Origin: Aliamphritea ceti | Lineage (GTDB): Bacteria; Pseudomonadota; Gammaproteobacteria; Pseudomonadales; Balneatricaceae | Direction of reading: 5' to 3' | Assembly: GCF_024347215.1 (NCBI RefSeq) | Contig: NZ_AP025282.1 | Location: forward strand, 2,232,001-2,296,000 | DNA length: 64,000 bases | Shown: one piece after another, positions 1 to 9,147 of the stretch | Layout: every line of letters starts with the position of its first letter | Numbering within the stretch: the first letter of the stretch is position 1 | Notes under the pieces: model-generated | Seen by the model: only the letters and a program-made list of their open reading frames with translations | Database searches by the model: none | Told to the model about the DNA's origin: nothing | Position numbers and translations under genes: made by a program

Positions 1-1
1 A

Positions 2-826
2 GTTGTTAAAGCTGCGATGCGAGGCGTTGTCGGTTGTTTTCATCTGGCCGCGGTGGCTTCGGTTGAACGCTCTTCAACTGACTGGGTTGGCTGCCACCGG
101 ATAAATCAGCAGGGTACAGTAAATGTGTTAGATGCTGCCCGTACCGCGAATAACGGTAAGCCGGTACCTGTGGTGTATGCGTCGTCGGCGGCTATTTATG
201 GTGATAATGCTTCTGTACCGCTGAGTGAAGATACTTTACCGCGCCCAATCAGTGCCTATGGTGCCGATAAGCTGGGCAGCGAACACCACGCCCGTGTTGC
301 CTGGTTAGTTCATGGCGTACCCACTGTAGGGATGCGTTTCTTCAATGTTTATGGCCCACGTCAGGATCCGCATTCACCATATTCCGGTGTGATTTCTATT
401 TTTATTGACCGGATTCTTAAAGGTATCCCGCTGACCATTTTTGGTGACGGTAAGCAAACCCGTGACTTTATCTTTGTGACGGACGTGGTGCGTTTTCTGG
501 TGGCTGCGATGATGAATCATCGTAATGAAGCAGCAGTATTCAACGTATCGACAGGACAGATGTCATCGATTCTGCAGCTTAGCCAGACACTGAAGCTGGT
601 GGCAGGTTCTGAATCAGTGATTCGCTTTGAACCGGCCCGTACCGGAGATATAGCTTCATCGCTTGGGGATCCGGGTAAGGCTGTAGCACGCTTTGGTTTG
701 CGGGCTAAGGTAGACCTTGGTTTGGGACTGATGCTGACCTTAGAGTCATTGCGCCGGGAGGAGGCCAGTTATGTTGCTGACCCTGAGCCATTTATGTGTC
801 AAAAGGTACAGTTAGATGAGCTATGA
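2..826 (+). CDS. NAD-dependent sugar-nucleotide epimerase/dehydratase, 5'-truncated by window edge
   Basis: This is the C-terminal part of an extended short-chain dehydrogenase of the UDP-hexose 4-epimerase class (GalE/WbpP/CapB type), which inverts C4 of a UDP-sugar for surface polysaccharide synthesis. The frame is open from base 2, so the N-terminal Rossmann glycine motif lies outside the window; the ATG at 17 is internal. Visible family marks are the HLAA segment, the serine in YASSAAIYG, the catalytic Y-x3-K in YGADK, and the substrate-loop sequence RFFNVYGPRQDP, which is very typical of WbpP-like UDP-GlcNAc/GalNAc epimerases. The C-terminus looks complete. Exact substrate cannot be told; neighbouring polysaccharide genes would be to the left. 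Confidence 0.9.
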   Translation, partial: VVKAAMRGVVGCFHLAAVASVERSSTDWVGCHRINQQGTVNVLDAARTANNGKPVPVVYASSAAIYGDNASVPLSEDTLPRPISAYGADKLGSEHHARVAWLVHGVPTVGMRFFNVYGPRQDPHSPYSGVISIFIDRILKGIPLTIFGDGKQTRDFIFVTDVVRFLVAAMMNHRNEAAVFNVSTGQMSSILQLSQTLKLVAGSESVIRFEPARTGDIASSLGDPGKAVARFGLRAKVDLGLGLMLTLESLRREEASYVADPEPFMCQKVQLDEL

Positions 827-1055
827 GTTGTGGAAAATCGTATGTCCGGTATGGGATTTATACCGGATATACGGTGCTTATCTGCTTATAAGGCTCCCGC
901 TTTGGGTATCTGTATCAGGTTATGCATCACTGTTGTACGCGGGTTGTGCTATTAAATATAAGTGTTTGTTTTCTCAGTTGGTTACTCTAGATCAAAAGTC
1001 TGCTGACCAATTGTTATTTAGTCAGTCATACTGTGCCGATAGTGAATCATCATAA
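816..1055 (+). CDS. small hypothetical protein, doubtful
   Basis: I do not recognise this 79-residue frame. It overlaps the end of the epimerase by 11 bases and has AAAAGG nine bases before its ATG, so coupled translation is possible. Residues about 17-45 are hydrophobic and aromatic and could form one membrane segment; the tail is polar. It fills the gap before the response regulator at 1067, where no other gene is seen. The composition (many Y, W, C) is not typical of a conserved small protein, so it may be a chance open frame. Confidence 0.25.
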   Translation: MSYELWKIVCPVWDLYRIYGAYLLIRLPLWVSVSGYASLLYAGCAIKYKCLFSQLVTLDQKSADQLLFSQSYCADSESS

Positions 1056-1066
1056 GGGATTAAGGA

Positions 1067-3073
1067 ATGTTAAAGCGGATTTTATTAGTGGATGATGAGG
1101 CTGCCATGCTAACTGCGTTGCAGCGGGCATTGCGTAGTAGTGAATACGAGGTAATGGTTGCCAGTTCAGGCCAGGAGGCACTGGATATTCTCACAGTGAG
1201 CGAGATACAGGTGGTGGTCTCAGATGTCCGTATGCCTGAAATGACCGGCGACGAACTGATGACACAGATTAAAAATTTGTATCCGGATGTTGTGGGTATT
1301 CTTTTGACCGGTTATGCCGAGCTGAATGCGGTTATCCGGGTGTTAAATAACGGTGCTGTATTCAGGTTTCTGGAAAAACCCTGGGAGCAAGCTGCTTTAA
1401 TTGACTGTTTGCAGGATGCTGTTGTTCACTGGCAGGAACGCCAGCAAGTGAATGATCAGCATACGTATCTGGAAAACCATACGCATGCCTTACTCGAGAC
1501 GGATGCGGATAACCGGACCATATATGCCAATCAGAAAGCCTGTGAGCTTTTACAGCTTAGCGGCGAGATCGATGGTGTAGCTGTTACTGAATTATTACCT
1601 ATGTTACGCCCAGAGCAACTGCAATATTTATGCAGTGGTGAGGCGCGACAGCTGGAAGTTCAGGACAGAGCCAATGAGCAAATGCTCAGGGTCAGTGTGC
1701 GGGAACTTCATAGCCAGCGCCGAATGTTTAGCATCGAGCAGCTTTACGAACAGGATACACTGGCGATTCCTGAACTATTGTCCCGACAAGAACTGCTCTA
1801 TCAGCTTGACCGGTTGTTACGCAGTTCAGATATACCGGTAACAGCCATTTATCTGGACATTAATGGTTTCCGCCGATTTAACGACAGTTTAGGTTATCAG
1901 CAAGCGGATCAGTTGCTGGCCCTGGTGGCCGACAAACTATTGAAAGGCAGACCTGAATCCGCCTGTTTAGGACGTATGAGCGGTGATGAATTCGCACTGT
2001 TCCTGGCCGGTGAATTCAGTATGGCGCAGGTATGTGAGCAGTTAGAAAGAATGCTGGAGCCATTCAGTAACCTGATCGACTTTGCCGGTCGGGAGCTGCA
2101 TGTGGCATTCCGTGTAGGGTATGCACAATCACCGGACGACGGTACCGATGCCGGTGAGTTACTGCGTAACGCGCAGGTTTCAGCGAATACTGCTTCCCGT
2201 GGCGGACGTAGAAATGTCGTCCGTTATCAAAACCAGATGAACGCAAATGACAGTGAATTTGTTTCCCTGCAGTCAGACTTATACCGGTCTTTGGAAAGGG
2301 ACCAGCTATTTGTGTTGTATCAGCCAAAAGTGTCAATGCCGGACGGGCGTATTGCCGGTGCAGAAGCTCTGCTGCGTTGGGAACATGGTACTAAAGGTAT
2401 TATTTCCCCGGCGGTATTTATTCCTATGGCCGAAGAAAATGGCCTGATTGAGCCTATTGGTGACTGGGTATTAGCAGCAACCAGTGCCCAGAAACGTATC
2501 TGGGAGGCGCAACAGCTGCCTGATTTCGTTCTTTCTGTGAATTTATCAGGCAGGCAGTTGGAAGACGATGGCCTGCTGCAACGGGTGAGCGATCTTATTC
2601 AGCAGAATTCACTTCATGCATCGCAGATTGAATTGGAAATTACCGAGACATTTCTGATGCAGGACATCAGTCATAGTCTGGAGTTGTTGCGTGCACTGAA
2701 AGCGCTGGGTGTACGTTTGGCAATTGATGATTTTGGCACGGGCTATTCATCGTTGAATTATCTTAATCAGTTGCCGGTAGATACCCTCAAGATTGACCGG
2801 TCATTTGTTATGAACCTGGGCATTAACCGCGAAGCATTTGAACTGGTTAAGAAGATCATCCATATGTCACATGATATGGGTAAGCAGGTTGTGGCTGAGG
2901 GTGTAGAAACCCGCGAACAGCTGGATATTCTCACTGACCTTAAGTGTGATGAGATTCAGGGGTTCTTTTTTAGCCCGCCGGTTTCTGCCGATAATTTCCG
3001 TGAGTTGCTGGAAAATCAGCCTTTAATTTCGCTGGAGACTTCTTCACAGCAAGATATATGGGTACCAGCCTGA
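1067..3073 (+). CDS. response regulator with REC, PAS-like, GGDEF and EAL domains
   Basis: A cytoplasmic two-component output protein that turns over cyclic di-GMP. Residues 1-125 are a receiver domain with phospho-acceptor D53 in VVVSDVRMPEM. Residues about 135-215 look like a small PAS-type linker (ADNRTIYANQKACELL). The diguanylate cyclase domain carries SGDEF (305-309) instead of GG[D/E]EF, so cyclase activity is uncertain. The EAL domain starts near 410 and keeps E433-A-L-L-R, the DDFGTGYSS loop, KIDRSFV, the EGVET glutamate and QGFFFSPP, so phosphodiesterase activity is expected. It heads a co-oriented block with a second receiver protein, a PhnD-like binding protein and a histidine kinase, its likely partner. 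The SD is AAGGA just before the ATG. Confidence 0.93.
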   Translation: MLKRILLVDDEAAMLTALQRALRSSEYEVMVASSGQEALDILTVSEIQVVVSDVRMPEMTGDELMTQIKNLYPDVVGILLTGYAELNAVIRVLNNGAVFRFLEKPWEQAALIDCLQDAVVHWQERQQVNDQHTYLENHTHALLETDADNRTIYANQKACELLQLSGEIDGVAVTELLPMLRPEQLQYLCSGEARQLEVQDRANEQMLRVSVRELHSQRRMFSIEQLYEQDTLAIPELLSRQELLYQLDRLLRSSDIPVTAIYLDINGFRRFNDSLGYQQADQLLALVADKLLKGRPESACLGRMSGDEFALFLAGEFSMAQVCEQLERMLEPFSNLIDFAGRELHVAFRVGYAQSPDDGTDAGELLRNAQVSANTASRGGRRNVVRYQNQMNANDSEFVSLQSDLYRSLERDQLFVLYQPKVSMPDGRIAGAEALLRWEHGTKGIISPAVFIPMAEENGLIEPIGDWVLAATSAQKRIWEAQQLPDFVLSVNLSGRQLEDDGLLQRVSDLIQQNSLHASQIELEITETFLMQDISHSLELLRALKALGVRLAIDDFGTGYSSLNYLNQLPVDTLKIDRSFVMNLGINREAFELVKKIIHMSHDMGKQVVAEGVETREQLDILTDLKCDEIQGFFFSPPVSADNFRELLENQPLISLETSSQQDIWVPA

Positions 3074-3224
3074 GTTTGTATGAGTGGCGTTAGCCTCGCT
3101 TTGAGTAACTGAATGCTGGTCAGCGTTTTTGTAGAACGTTTACTATGTACATAAGAAACAAATAGTTAGATGGTCCGATAGCGGTGCTGTTGAACCAATG
3201 GTTTCAAGAAAAGGATGCAAGTGT

Positions 3225-4502
3225 ATGGAATTTCCCGAGCGCAGTTTATTGCTGGTTGATGATGAGGCGTCGGTGCTGAGTGCCCTGAAGCGGATTTTGC
3301 GCCGGGTGAAGTGCACAGTGCATCTTGCTGAATCAGGCAAGGCCGGGTTGGAGATACTGGAAGAGCACAGGGTCGATTTGGTGATCAGCGATATGCGGAT
3401 GCCGGAAATGGGCGGTGAAGAGTTTCTGGCCAATGTTGCTGAGCGCTGGCCGGATACAGAACGTATCGTAATGAGTGGTTATTCAGATACAGAAGCAACT
3501 ATCGAAGCGATTAATAAGGGCAAAATCAGTCGTTTCATGACTAAGCCCTGGAAAGATGATGAAGTGCTGAGCGTTGTCTGCAAAGGTTTTGAACTGGCAG
3601 AGTTGCGACAGCGAGCCGATAAGCTGGAAATCATTAAAGAACAGAAGACCCGTGAATTGGCACAACTGAATAAGACCCTTGAACAGAAGGTAGAGCAGCG
3701 GACTCAACAATTGCGGGACAGCCATCAAAACCTGCAAAACAGCTATCGTTCAGTAGTACGCATGTTTTCGTCGCTTACTGCACGACGCATGGGGCAAGAC
3801 AGTAGATACAATCAGAACCTCAATAAACTCCTGTTATTAATGGCTGAGCGGCTCAACATTACGGGCCCGGATCTTAAGCAGCTGTTTTATGCATGGCAAT
3901 TACGCAATATCGGCAAACTGAGTTTCGACGATGAATTGCTGAAGCCAGCGTATGTGGACTTAACTGCTGAACAACTGCGTCGTTTTCACCGGCACCCGAT
4001 ATTAGCCAATGCTTCTATGGTGCTGGTTAAGCCATTGCATGCCGCAGGGCAGGTTGTACTGCAACATAAAGAATATATCGATGGCAGTGGCTATCCGAAT
4101 GGGCTGACGGCTGAGCATATAAGCCGAAGCGCGCAGATACTTTGTGTACTCAATGATTTTGTAGAACTGATTAACGGCAGATATCAACCGAGGCCGTACA
4201 GTTCTAATGAAGCTATTCAGTTTATGCGCGACTTTGAAGTTCCGCGCTATGATTCTCATCTGATTGAAACTCTTGCAGGCGCGGTTGAAACCCTGGCGAA
4301 GGAAGGAGAGGCAATTCAGGACGAACGCATTCTCAGTCACGGTATGAAACCGGGCATGGCGCTTACCCGTGATTTGCTCAGCGAGCAGGGAGTGTTACTA
4401 CTCAGTGCTGGCGCGAAGCTTGATCAGGATATTATTGACCGTTTAACAGACATGGAAGAAAACCTGGGCGAACAACTGGAAATTTATGTTGATGCTCAAT
4501 AA
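3225..4502 (+). CDS. response regulator with receiver, coiled coil and degenerate HD-GYP domain
   Basis: Residues 1-125 are a receiver domain (D56 in LVISDMRMPEM; switch lysine in TKPWK). Residues about 135-180 form a charged coiled coil. The remainder is an HD-GYP-like output domain. It keeps DGSGYPNGL (G289-Y-P) and the preceding HKEY helix, but the metal-binding HD of LHDIGK is replaced by R227-N228 in LRNIGK. Loss of both ligands predicts no c-di-GMP hydrolysis; it may act as a c-di-GMP or protein-binding module. I prefer the ATG at 3225, nine bases after AAGGA at 3211-3215, over the upstream ATG at 3198, which lacks a ribosome site and adds nine residues not usual before a receiver domain. 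Confidence 0.9.
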   Translation: MEFPERSLLLVDDEASVLSALKRILRRVKCTVHLAESGKAGLEILEEHRVDLVISDMRMPEMGGEEFLANVAERWPDTERIVMSGYSDTEATIEAINKGKISRFMTKPWKDDEVLSVVCKGFELAELRQRADKLEIIKEQKTRELAQLNKTLEQKVEQRTQQLRDSHQNLQNSYRSVVRMFSSLTARRMGQDSRYNQNLNKLLLLMAERLNITGPDLKQLFYAWQLRNIGKLSFDDELLKPAYVDLTAEQLRRFHRHPILANASMVLVKPLHAAGQVVLQHKEYIDGSGYPNGLTAEHISRSAQILCVLNDFVELINGRYQPRPYSSNEAIQFMRDFEVPRYDSHLIETLAGAVETLAKEGEAIQDERILSHGMKPGMALTRDLLSEQGVLLLSAGAKLDQDIIDRLTDMEENLGEQLEIYVDAQ

Positions 4503-4598
4503 TTTATTCATACAGAAGTAGCAGTAATCAGATGCAAACACCGTACATGGGTACATAGCGGTATCCCCTGCGGACAAGGACATTTTTCAAGGAGCAGC

Positions 4599-5417
4599 AT
4601 GATGAAGACGTTACGTAATTTATTGATTGCCGGTGGTATTTTAATGAGTGTTGGTGCACAGGCCGATACACTTACTTTTGGCATTGTACCCCAGCAGTCA
4701 GCGAAGAAACTTGCCAAACTCTGGACCCCTGTGACGGCTTATCTGAGCGAGAAAACCGGTCATGATATTAAGTTTACAACGGCTAAAAATATTCCAACCT
4801 TTGAAAAACGTTTACAAAAAGGTGACTACGATATTGCCTATATGAACCCGTATCACTTCACGGTGTTTAATCAAAAGCCGGGCTATAAAGCGATTGCCCG
4901 TCAGAAAAATAAGCGTATCAAAGGCATTATGGTGGTGCGCAAAGACAGTAGCTTTGCGGACTTAAATGGTCTGGATGGTTCTAAATTGGCATTTCCGTCT
5001 CCGGCTGCGTTTGCGGCCAGTGTTGTTCCACGTGCGAATCTGACTCAAAAAGGTATCGAGTTTGATCCGAAATACGTGTCTTCTCATGACTCTGTATATC
5101 TGAATGTTGCTAAAGGTATTTTCCCAGCGGGTGGTGGAGTAATCCGTACCTTTAATAATACTGATCCGGCGGTACGTGACCAGCTTAAGGTACTTTGGAC
5201 AACAGATGGTTATACGCCTCATGCTGTGGCTGTAGGTCCGGATGTAAGCAGTGATGCGGCGGCTAAGCTTCAGCAAGCGCTGGTCGATATGGCCACTGAT
5301 CCTAAAGGTGCAGAGTTGCTTAAGAAAATTAACTTTAAAGCCTTTACGCCAGCCAGTGATAACGACTGGGATGATGTTCGCGGGCTGAATATCACTCTGT
5401 TAGACCATATGCTGTAA
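4599..5417 (+). CDS. PhnD-like periplasmic substrate-binding protein
   Basis: A 272-residue protein of the phosphate/phosphite/phosphonate-binding (PhnD) superfamily. A signal peptide ends around AQA-D at residues 22/23. Family hallmarks follow: TLTFGIVPQQSAKKLAKLW, the YDIAYMNPYHF block, and the LNGLDGSKLAFPSPAAFAAS segment. No ABC permease or ATPase gene is adjacent. Instead the next gene, 36 bases downstream, is a membrane histidine kinase. I infer that it feeds a ligand signal to that kinase rather than to a transporter. The ligand is unknown; PhnD-like folds also bind other anions. Two ATGs are adjacent (4599, 4602) behind AAGGAG. Confidence 0.85.
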   Translation: MMKTLRNLLIAGGILMSVGAQADTLTFGIVPQQSAKKLAKLWTPVTAYLSEKTGHDIKFTTAKNIPTFEKRLQKGDYDIAYMNPYHFTVFNQKPGYKAIARQKNKRIKGIMVVRKDSSFADLNGLDGSKLAFPSPAAFAASVVPRANLTQKGIEFDPKYVSSHDSVYLNVAKGIFPAGGGVIRTFNNTDPAVRDQLKVLWTTDGYTPHAVAVGPDVSSDAAAKLQQALVDMATDPKGAELLKKINFKAFTPASDNDWDDVRGLNITLLDHML

Positions 5418-5453
5418 CCGGCTAACTTATACCTGCCGAGTTAATTTACTGCT

Positions 5454-7115
5454 ATGTCTATCCGACTTAAAACCATCCTTGGGGTGGCGCTGATTGAAGG
5501 TTCATTACTCATTGTCCTATTGGTGACGATGATGAACTTTATGCGTGATTCGAGCTATGAAGCACTGGTAAAACGCGCTCAGACCACTGCCACGCTGTTC
5601 GCGACCACCACTAAGGATGCAGTGCTTTCCTATGATCTGGCATCACTGGAAACCTTTGCCGATGAAATGCTGAAAAACCCAGATTTAGTGTATGCCCGGG
5701 TTATTTCCGCAGAAGGTGATGTGTTTGCTGAGTCCGGTGATATCAGTCACCTTAAAGAACCTTTTGTGCCGGATACAGATGTCGGCCTGGTTGATGACGA
5801 TGTCTTTGATGTCATCGTCGACATAGAAGAAGGTGGTGAAGTTTACGGCCGTGTGGAAATTGGCATTCACATCGCCAGTATTAATCAGGCGATTAATCAG
5901 GTGTATACCTGGGGTATGACACTGGCTTCAGTAGAAATGCTGTTGGTGGCGCTGTTCTCTTTTTTACTGGGTGGTTATCTGACCGGCCAGTTAAAAGTAT
6001 TGCAGCGTGCTGCCAAAGTCATTGGTAACGGAAAATTCAATATCAGTATTCCGGTTAAAGGCAAAGACGAAATCGCAGTAGTGGGTGAAGCATTCAATAC
6101 TATGGCGAAGAATCTGACGAAAACCAGCCAGCAGCGGGATAGCTTCGAAGCTGAGATTCTTGAACTTAACCGTTCACTGGAAGCCCGGGTACAGCAGCGC
6201 ACAGAAGAGCTCCAGAAAAAACATGCATTGCTGGTTAAAGCGTTTAAATCCGTCAAAGAGACCCAGGCTAAGTTAGTACAGTCTGAAAAAATGGCGGGTC
6301 TGGGTACTATGGCAGCAGGGGTGGCGCACGAAATAAATAACCCTGTCGGATTCGTTAAGAGCAATCTCGGTAGTTTGCAGGCATACAGTAAAAACCTCAC
6401 AGATTACATTAAGCGTCAGGATGAACTGCTGGCCGAACACGATGATATGCAAGCCTACCGGAAAAGCTTGCAGGCAGCCCGGGATGACTTCGATATTGAA
6501 TACACAGCGGAAGATCTTGAACCATTAATTGTTGAATCAATGGATGGCGTTAACCGGGTAGAAACCATTGTTTCCGGCCTGCGCAGTTTTGCCCGTGAAG
6601 ACGATGAACAGCAGGCACCGGCAGATATTAATCAGGCATTACAAAGCACCCTTAAAGTGGCTGCGAATCAGCTCAAATACAAATGCACAGTGCATGAAGA
6701 TTACGCGGAATTACCAAAGCTGGTGTGTAATATTGGTCGTCTTAACCAGGTGTTTATGAATCTTCTGGTCAATGCCGGACAGGCGATTGAAGAAAATGGC
6801 GAGATCTTCATTGGCACCCGTTTTATCAATAATGAAGTCATTGTCAGTATTCGTGATACGGGTAGTGGTATGACGCCAGAAGTACAGAAGCAGCTATTCA
6901 ATCCTTTCTTCACCACAAAAGATGTAGGCTCAGGTACTGGCCTGGGGCTGTCGATCAGTCATGGGATCATTGAAGAACACGGCGGCCGTATTCAGGTACA
7001 GAGTGTTGTTGGCAAGGGCAGTCGCTTTATTATCCGCTTACCCATAGCTCTGCAGGAAGAAGCTCCAGCGGTTTCCCCGGATGAAGCCATTGAAGAGAAT
7101 GCCGGCGCTGATTAG
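5454..7115 (+). CDS. membrane sensor histidine kinase
   Basis: A 553-residue transmembrane kinase. TM1 is about residues 8-30, a periplasmic single-Cache-like region about 31-150 (LETFADEMLKNPDLVYARVI, DGDVFAES-type strands), TM2 about 153-177, then HAMP and a coiled coil to about 280. The dimerisation/phosphotransfer H-box holds H292 in VAHEINNPVGF, a form common in kinases of this class. The ATPase domain has its N-box around 431-441, G1 at D468-TGSGM and G2 GTGLGLSISHG. It follows the PhnD-like binding protein and two receiver proteins in one orientation, giving a complete phosphorelay set. Its C-tail is acidic and short, without a receiver domain. Confidence 0.93.
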   Translation: MSIRLKTILGVALIEGSLLIVLLVTMMNFMRDSSYEALVKRAQTTATLFATTTKDAVLSYDLASLETFADEMLKNPDLVYARVISAEGDVFAESGDISHLKEPFVPDTDVGLVDDDVFDVIVDIEEGGEVYGRVEIGIHIASINQAINQVYTWGMTLASVEMLLVALFSFLLGGYLTGQLKVLQRAAKVIGNGKFNISIPVKGKDEIAVVGEAFNTMAKNLTKTSQQRDSFEAEILELNRSLEARVQQRTEELQKKHALLVKAFKSVKETQAKLVQSEKMAGLGTMAAGVAHEINNPVGFVKSNLGSLQAYSKNLTDYIKRQDELLAEHDDMQAYRKSLQAARDDFDIEYTAEDLEPLIVESMDGVNRVETIVSGLRSFAREDDEQQAPADINQALQSTLKVAANQLKYKCTVHEDYAELPKLVCNIGRLNQVFMNLLVNAGQAIEENGEIFIGTRFINNEVIVSIRDTGSGMTPEVQKQLFNPFFTTKDVGSGTGLGLSISHGIIEEHGGRIQVQSVVGKGSRFIIRLPIALQEEAPAVSPDEAIEENAGAD

Positions 7116-7862
7116 AGCAGTCTGCTTCTTTTTGATATTGGCGTGTATGCAGCGCTTAGTCTGAAAAATGTCTGAAGTGTCTTATTTGAAGAGTTTTCTT
7201 TGAAGAATTTTGTTTTAAGAACTCTGTTTAAAGCACTCTTTTTGAAGAACTTTCTTAAAGGTTTTTTTCCTGAGCTGATTGAGTAGTGTCAGTTAAGCAT
7301 TCGGATTAATTTGATTAAGGATTTATACCGTTATCTATAGGGGTGTTATAAGTCTCGTAAAGAATGTGCCACCGATCAAGGTTAAACATTCACAGGGGGC
7401 TTTTGAGCAGGTGGTTAGTCTGGTTTTCTTGTTTAAGCGCAGCCTTTAAATCTTAATTTGTAGCTTGAGATTTAGCGTTCAGCTCTTAGATAAATGAGCC
7501 TGGATAAATGAGCTTAGATATTATGCGCTTGGAGAAATGAACTGGATAACTAATCATTGGAGGAGTGAGTGGGAGAAATGAGTTCGGAACAGTTCACTGA
7601 ATGCTTAGGCTTCAATGTGCTGTTTTATTCGCGTATGTAAAGCACAGGCTGCGCATGAGGCTGGTATTCAGTTTCGTCTTTTTCGGTTTCGTCTTTTTCG
7701 GTTTCGTCTTTTTCGGTTTCGTCTTTTTCAGTCAGCTTGCGTCTTTATCTGTTTAGTAATAACCACTTTGTAATTTGATTGAATGTGTTATTACTATGAG
7801 TAACCAATAAATGTGCAAGTGCGTGTAAGTAATATAAAAACAAAAACGAGGAGCTTTATACA
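7116..7862. other. gene-free interval with degenerate simple repeats
   Basis: About 750 bases lie between the kinase and the PLP enzyme with no convincing gene. The left third repeats T-rich GAAGA/CTTT-like phrases (7170-7260). The middle has phrases like GGATAAATGAGC and GGAGAAATGA repeated imperfectly (7490-7585). The right end has an exact 15-base tandem repeat (separate entry). A strong ribosome site GAGGAG at 7848-7853 belongs to the gene at 7863. I see no clear terminator for the kinase operon. Confidence 0.6.
7671..7730. repeat. 15-bp tandem repeat, four copies
   Basis: The unit GTTTCGTCTTTTTCG occurs at 7671-7685, 7686-7700, 7701-7715 and 7716-7730, the last with a final A instead of G. 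Because the unit is a multiple of three, the minus strand reads an open EKDET pentapeptide repeat followed by about 15 codons and a stop. That frame has an upstream stop about six codons before the repeat and no ATG, so I do not call a gene. Confidence 0.95.
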
Positions 7863-8903
7863 ATGAATGCCTGGGTGAAAGACGCTATCAGTCAGATCAA
7901 TGCCGATGCGCATCGTTCGGCAGATACTCATCTGTTTAAGTTGCCTTTGCCGGCGCTGGCAGGCGTAGAGATTTACCTCAAAGATGAAAGTACCCATCCA
8001 ACCGGCAGCCTGAAACACCGGCTGGCAAGGTCACTGTTTCTCTATGCGTTGTGCAACGGCAAGCTGAAGCAGGACATGACAGTTGTTGAAGCTTCTTCTG
8101 GCAGCACCGCGGTATCGGAAGCGTATTTTGCCAGAATGATTGGCTTACCTTTTATTGCTGTCGTGCCTAAAAGTACTGCACAGAGCAAAATCAAACAGAT
8201 CGAATTTTACGGCGGACAGTGCCACTTCGTTAACTCTTCTTCTGAAATGCACGATGCTTCAGTGGCTCTGGCTGCGTCTATTGGTGGTTATTTTATGGAT
8301 CAGTTCACTTATGCCGAACGGGCGACGGACTGGCGGGGCAACAACAATATAGCCGAAAGTATTTTTCGGCAGATGGCCTGTGAGCCCCATCCAATACCTT
8401 CAATGTTAGTCATGAGTGCTGGTACTGGCGGGACATCTGCAACCTTAGGCCGGTTTATCCGTTACAAAGGCTACGATACTGAACTGACAGTAGTCGATCC
8501 CGAAAACTCTGTATTTTACGATAGCTATATGAGCGGTGACCGCCAGCTTGTCAGTAATGCCTCCAGTCGTATTGAAGGTATCGGCCGACCTAAAGTGGAG
8601 CACTCTTTTCAGCCTGATGTTATCGATCATATGCTGAAAATACCGGATGCCAACAGTATTGCGACTATTCTCTGGTTGGAAAAGCTTATCGGCCGGAAAG
8701 CCGGAGCATCTACCGGTACCAATCTGTGGGGGGCGCTACAGGTAGCGGAACAGATGCAGAACAATCTGCAGAAAGGCTCTATTGTCACCTTGTTATGTGA
8801 CAGTGGTGAGCGTTATCTGGATACCTATTACAACCCGCAGTGGGTGGCAGATAACTTTGGTGACCTTAGCGAAGTAACTAAGACGCTAAACCGTTTCGTT
8901 TAA
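7863..8903 (+). CDS. PLP-dependent cysteine synthase/cysteine desulfhydrase-like protein
   Basis: A fold-type II PLP enzyme of 346 residues, related to cysteine synthase and to the Cds1-type L-cysteine desulfhydrases. The Schiff-base lysine is K51 in PTGSLKHR; the phosphate/substrate loop is EASSGSTAVSEA; a second glycine-rich PLP loop is SAGTGGTSATLGR. The WRGNNNIAES stretch is characteristic of the bacterial subgroup annotated as PLP-dependent cysteine synthase family, which lacks the catalytic context of CysK/CysM. It probably breaks down or exchanges the beta-substituent of cysteine or a related amino acid. It stands alone, with GAGGAG nine bases before the ATG. Confidence 0.88.
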   Translation: MNAWVKDAISQINADAHRSADTHLFKLPLPALAGVEIYLKDESTHPTGSLKHRLARSLFLYALCNGKLKQDMTVVEASSGSTAVSEAYFARMIGLPFIAVVPKSTAQSKIKQIEFYGGQCHFVNSSSEMHDASVALAASIGGYFMDQFTYAERATDWRGNNNIAESIFRQMACEPHPIPSMLVMSAGTGGTSATLGRFIRYKGYDTELTVVDPENSVFYDSYMSGDRQLVSNASSRIEGIGRPKVEHSFQPDVIDHMLKIPDANSIATILWLEKLIGRKAGASTGTNLWGALQVAEQMQNNLQKGSIVTLLCDSGERYLDTYYNPQWVADNFGDLSEVTKTLNRFV

Positions 8904-9147
8904 ATTCTAAAAAGTACCACCCAGAGTTTTCAGAGGCAGTTTTCTTGTGTCTGAAGACTCTCATTACAGTTCTCCCTGAATCTTTATCGCAGCTTTCCCA
9001 GTTATTCTTCTGGCAGCCATCCCGGAGCAGATGCGATTGAACGATTGGCAACTATTCATGATCGTTAAGCAAACTGTCTGAATAGTGCATAGGCTAAGCT
9101 TTAAGGCTGATTACTAAAAGAAAGCTGGATTACCGGGAGACAGTCAC

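Noticed and set aside
7671..7730. CRISPR array at the tandem repeat
   Set aside because: Units are contiguous with no spacers, and there are no cas genes.
7640..7760. Minus-strand EKDET frame over the 15-bp repeat as a gene
   Set aside because: About 40 codons between stops, no ATG or GTG start and no ribosome site.
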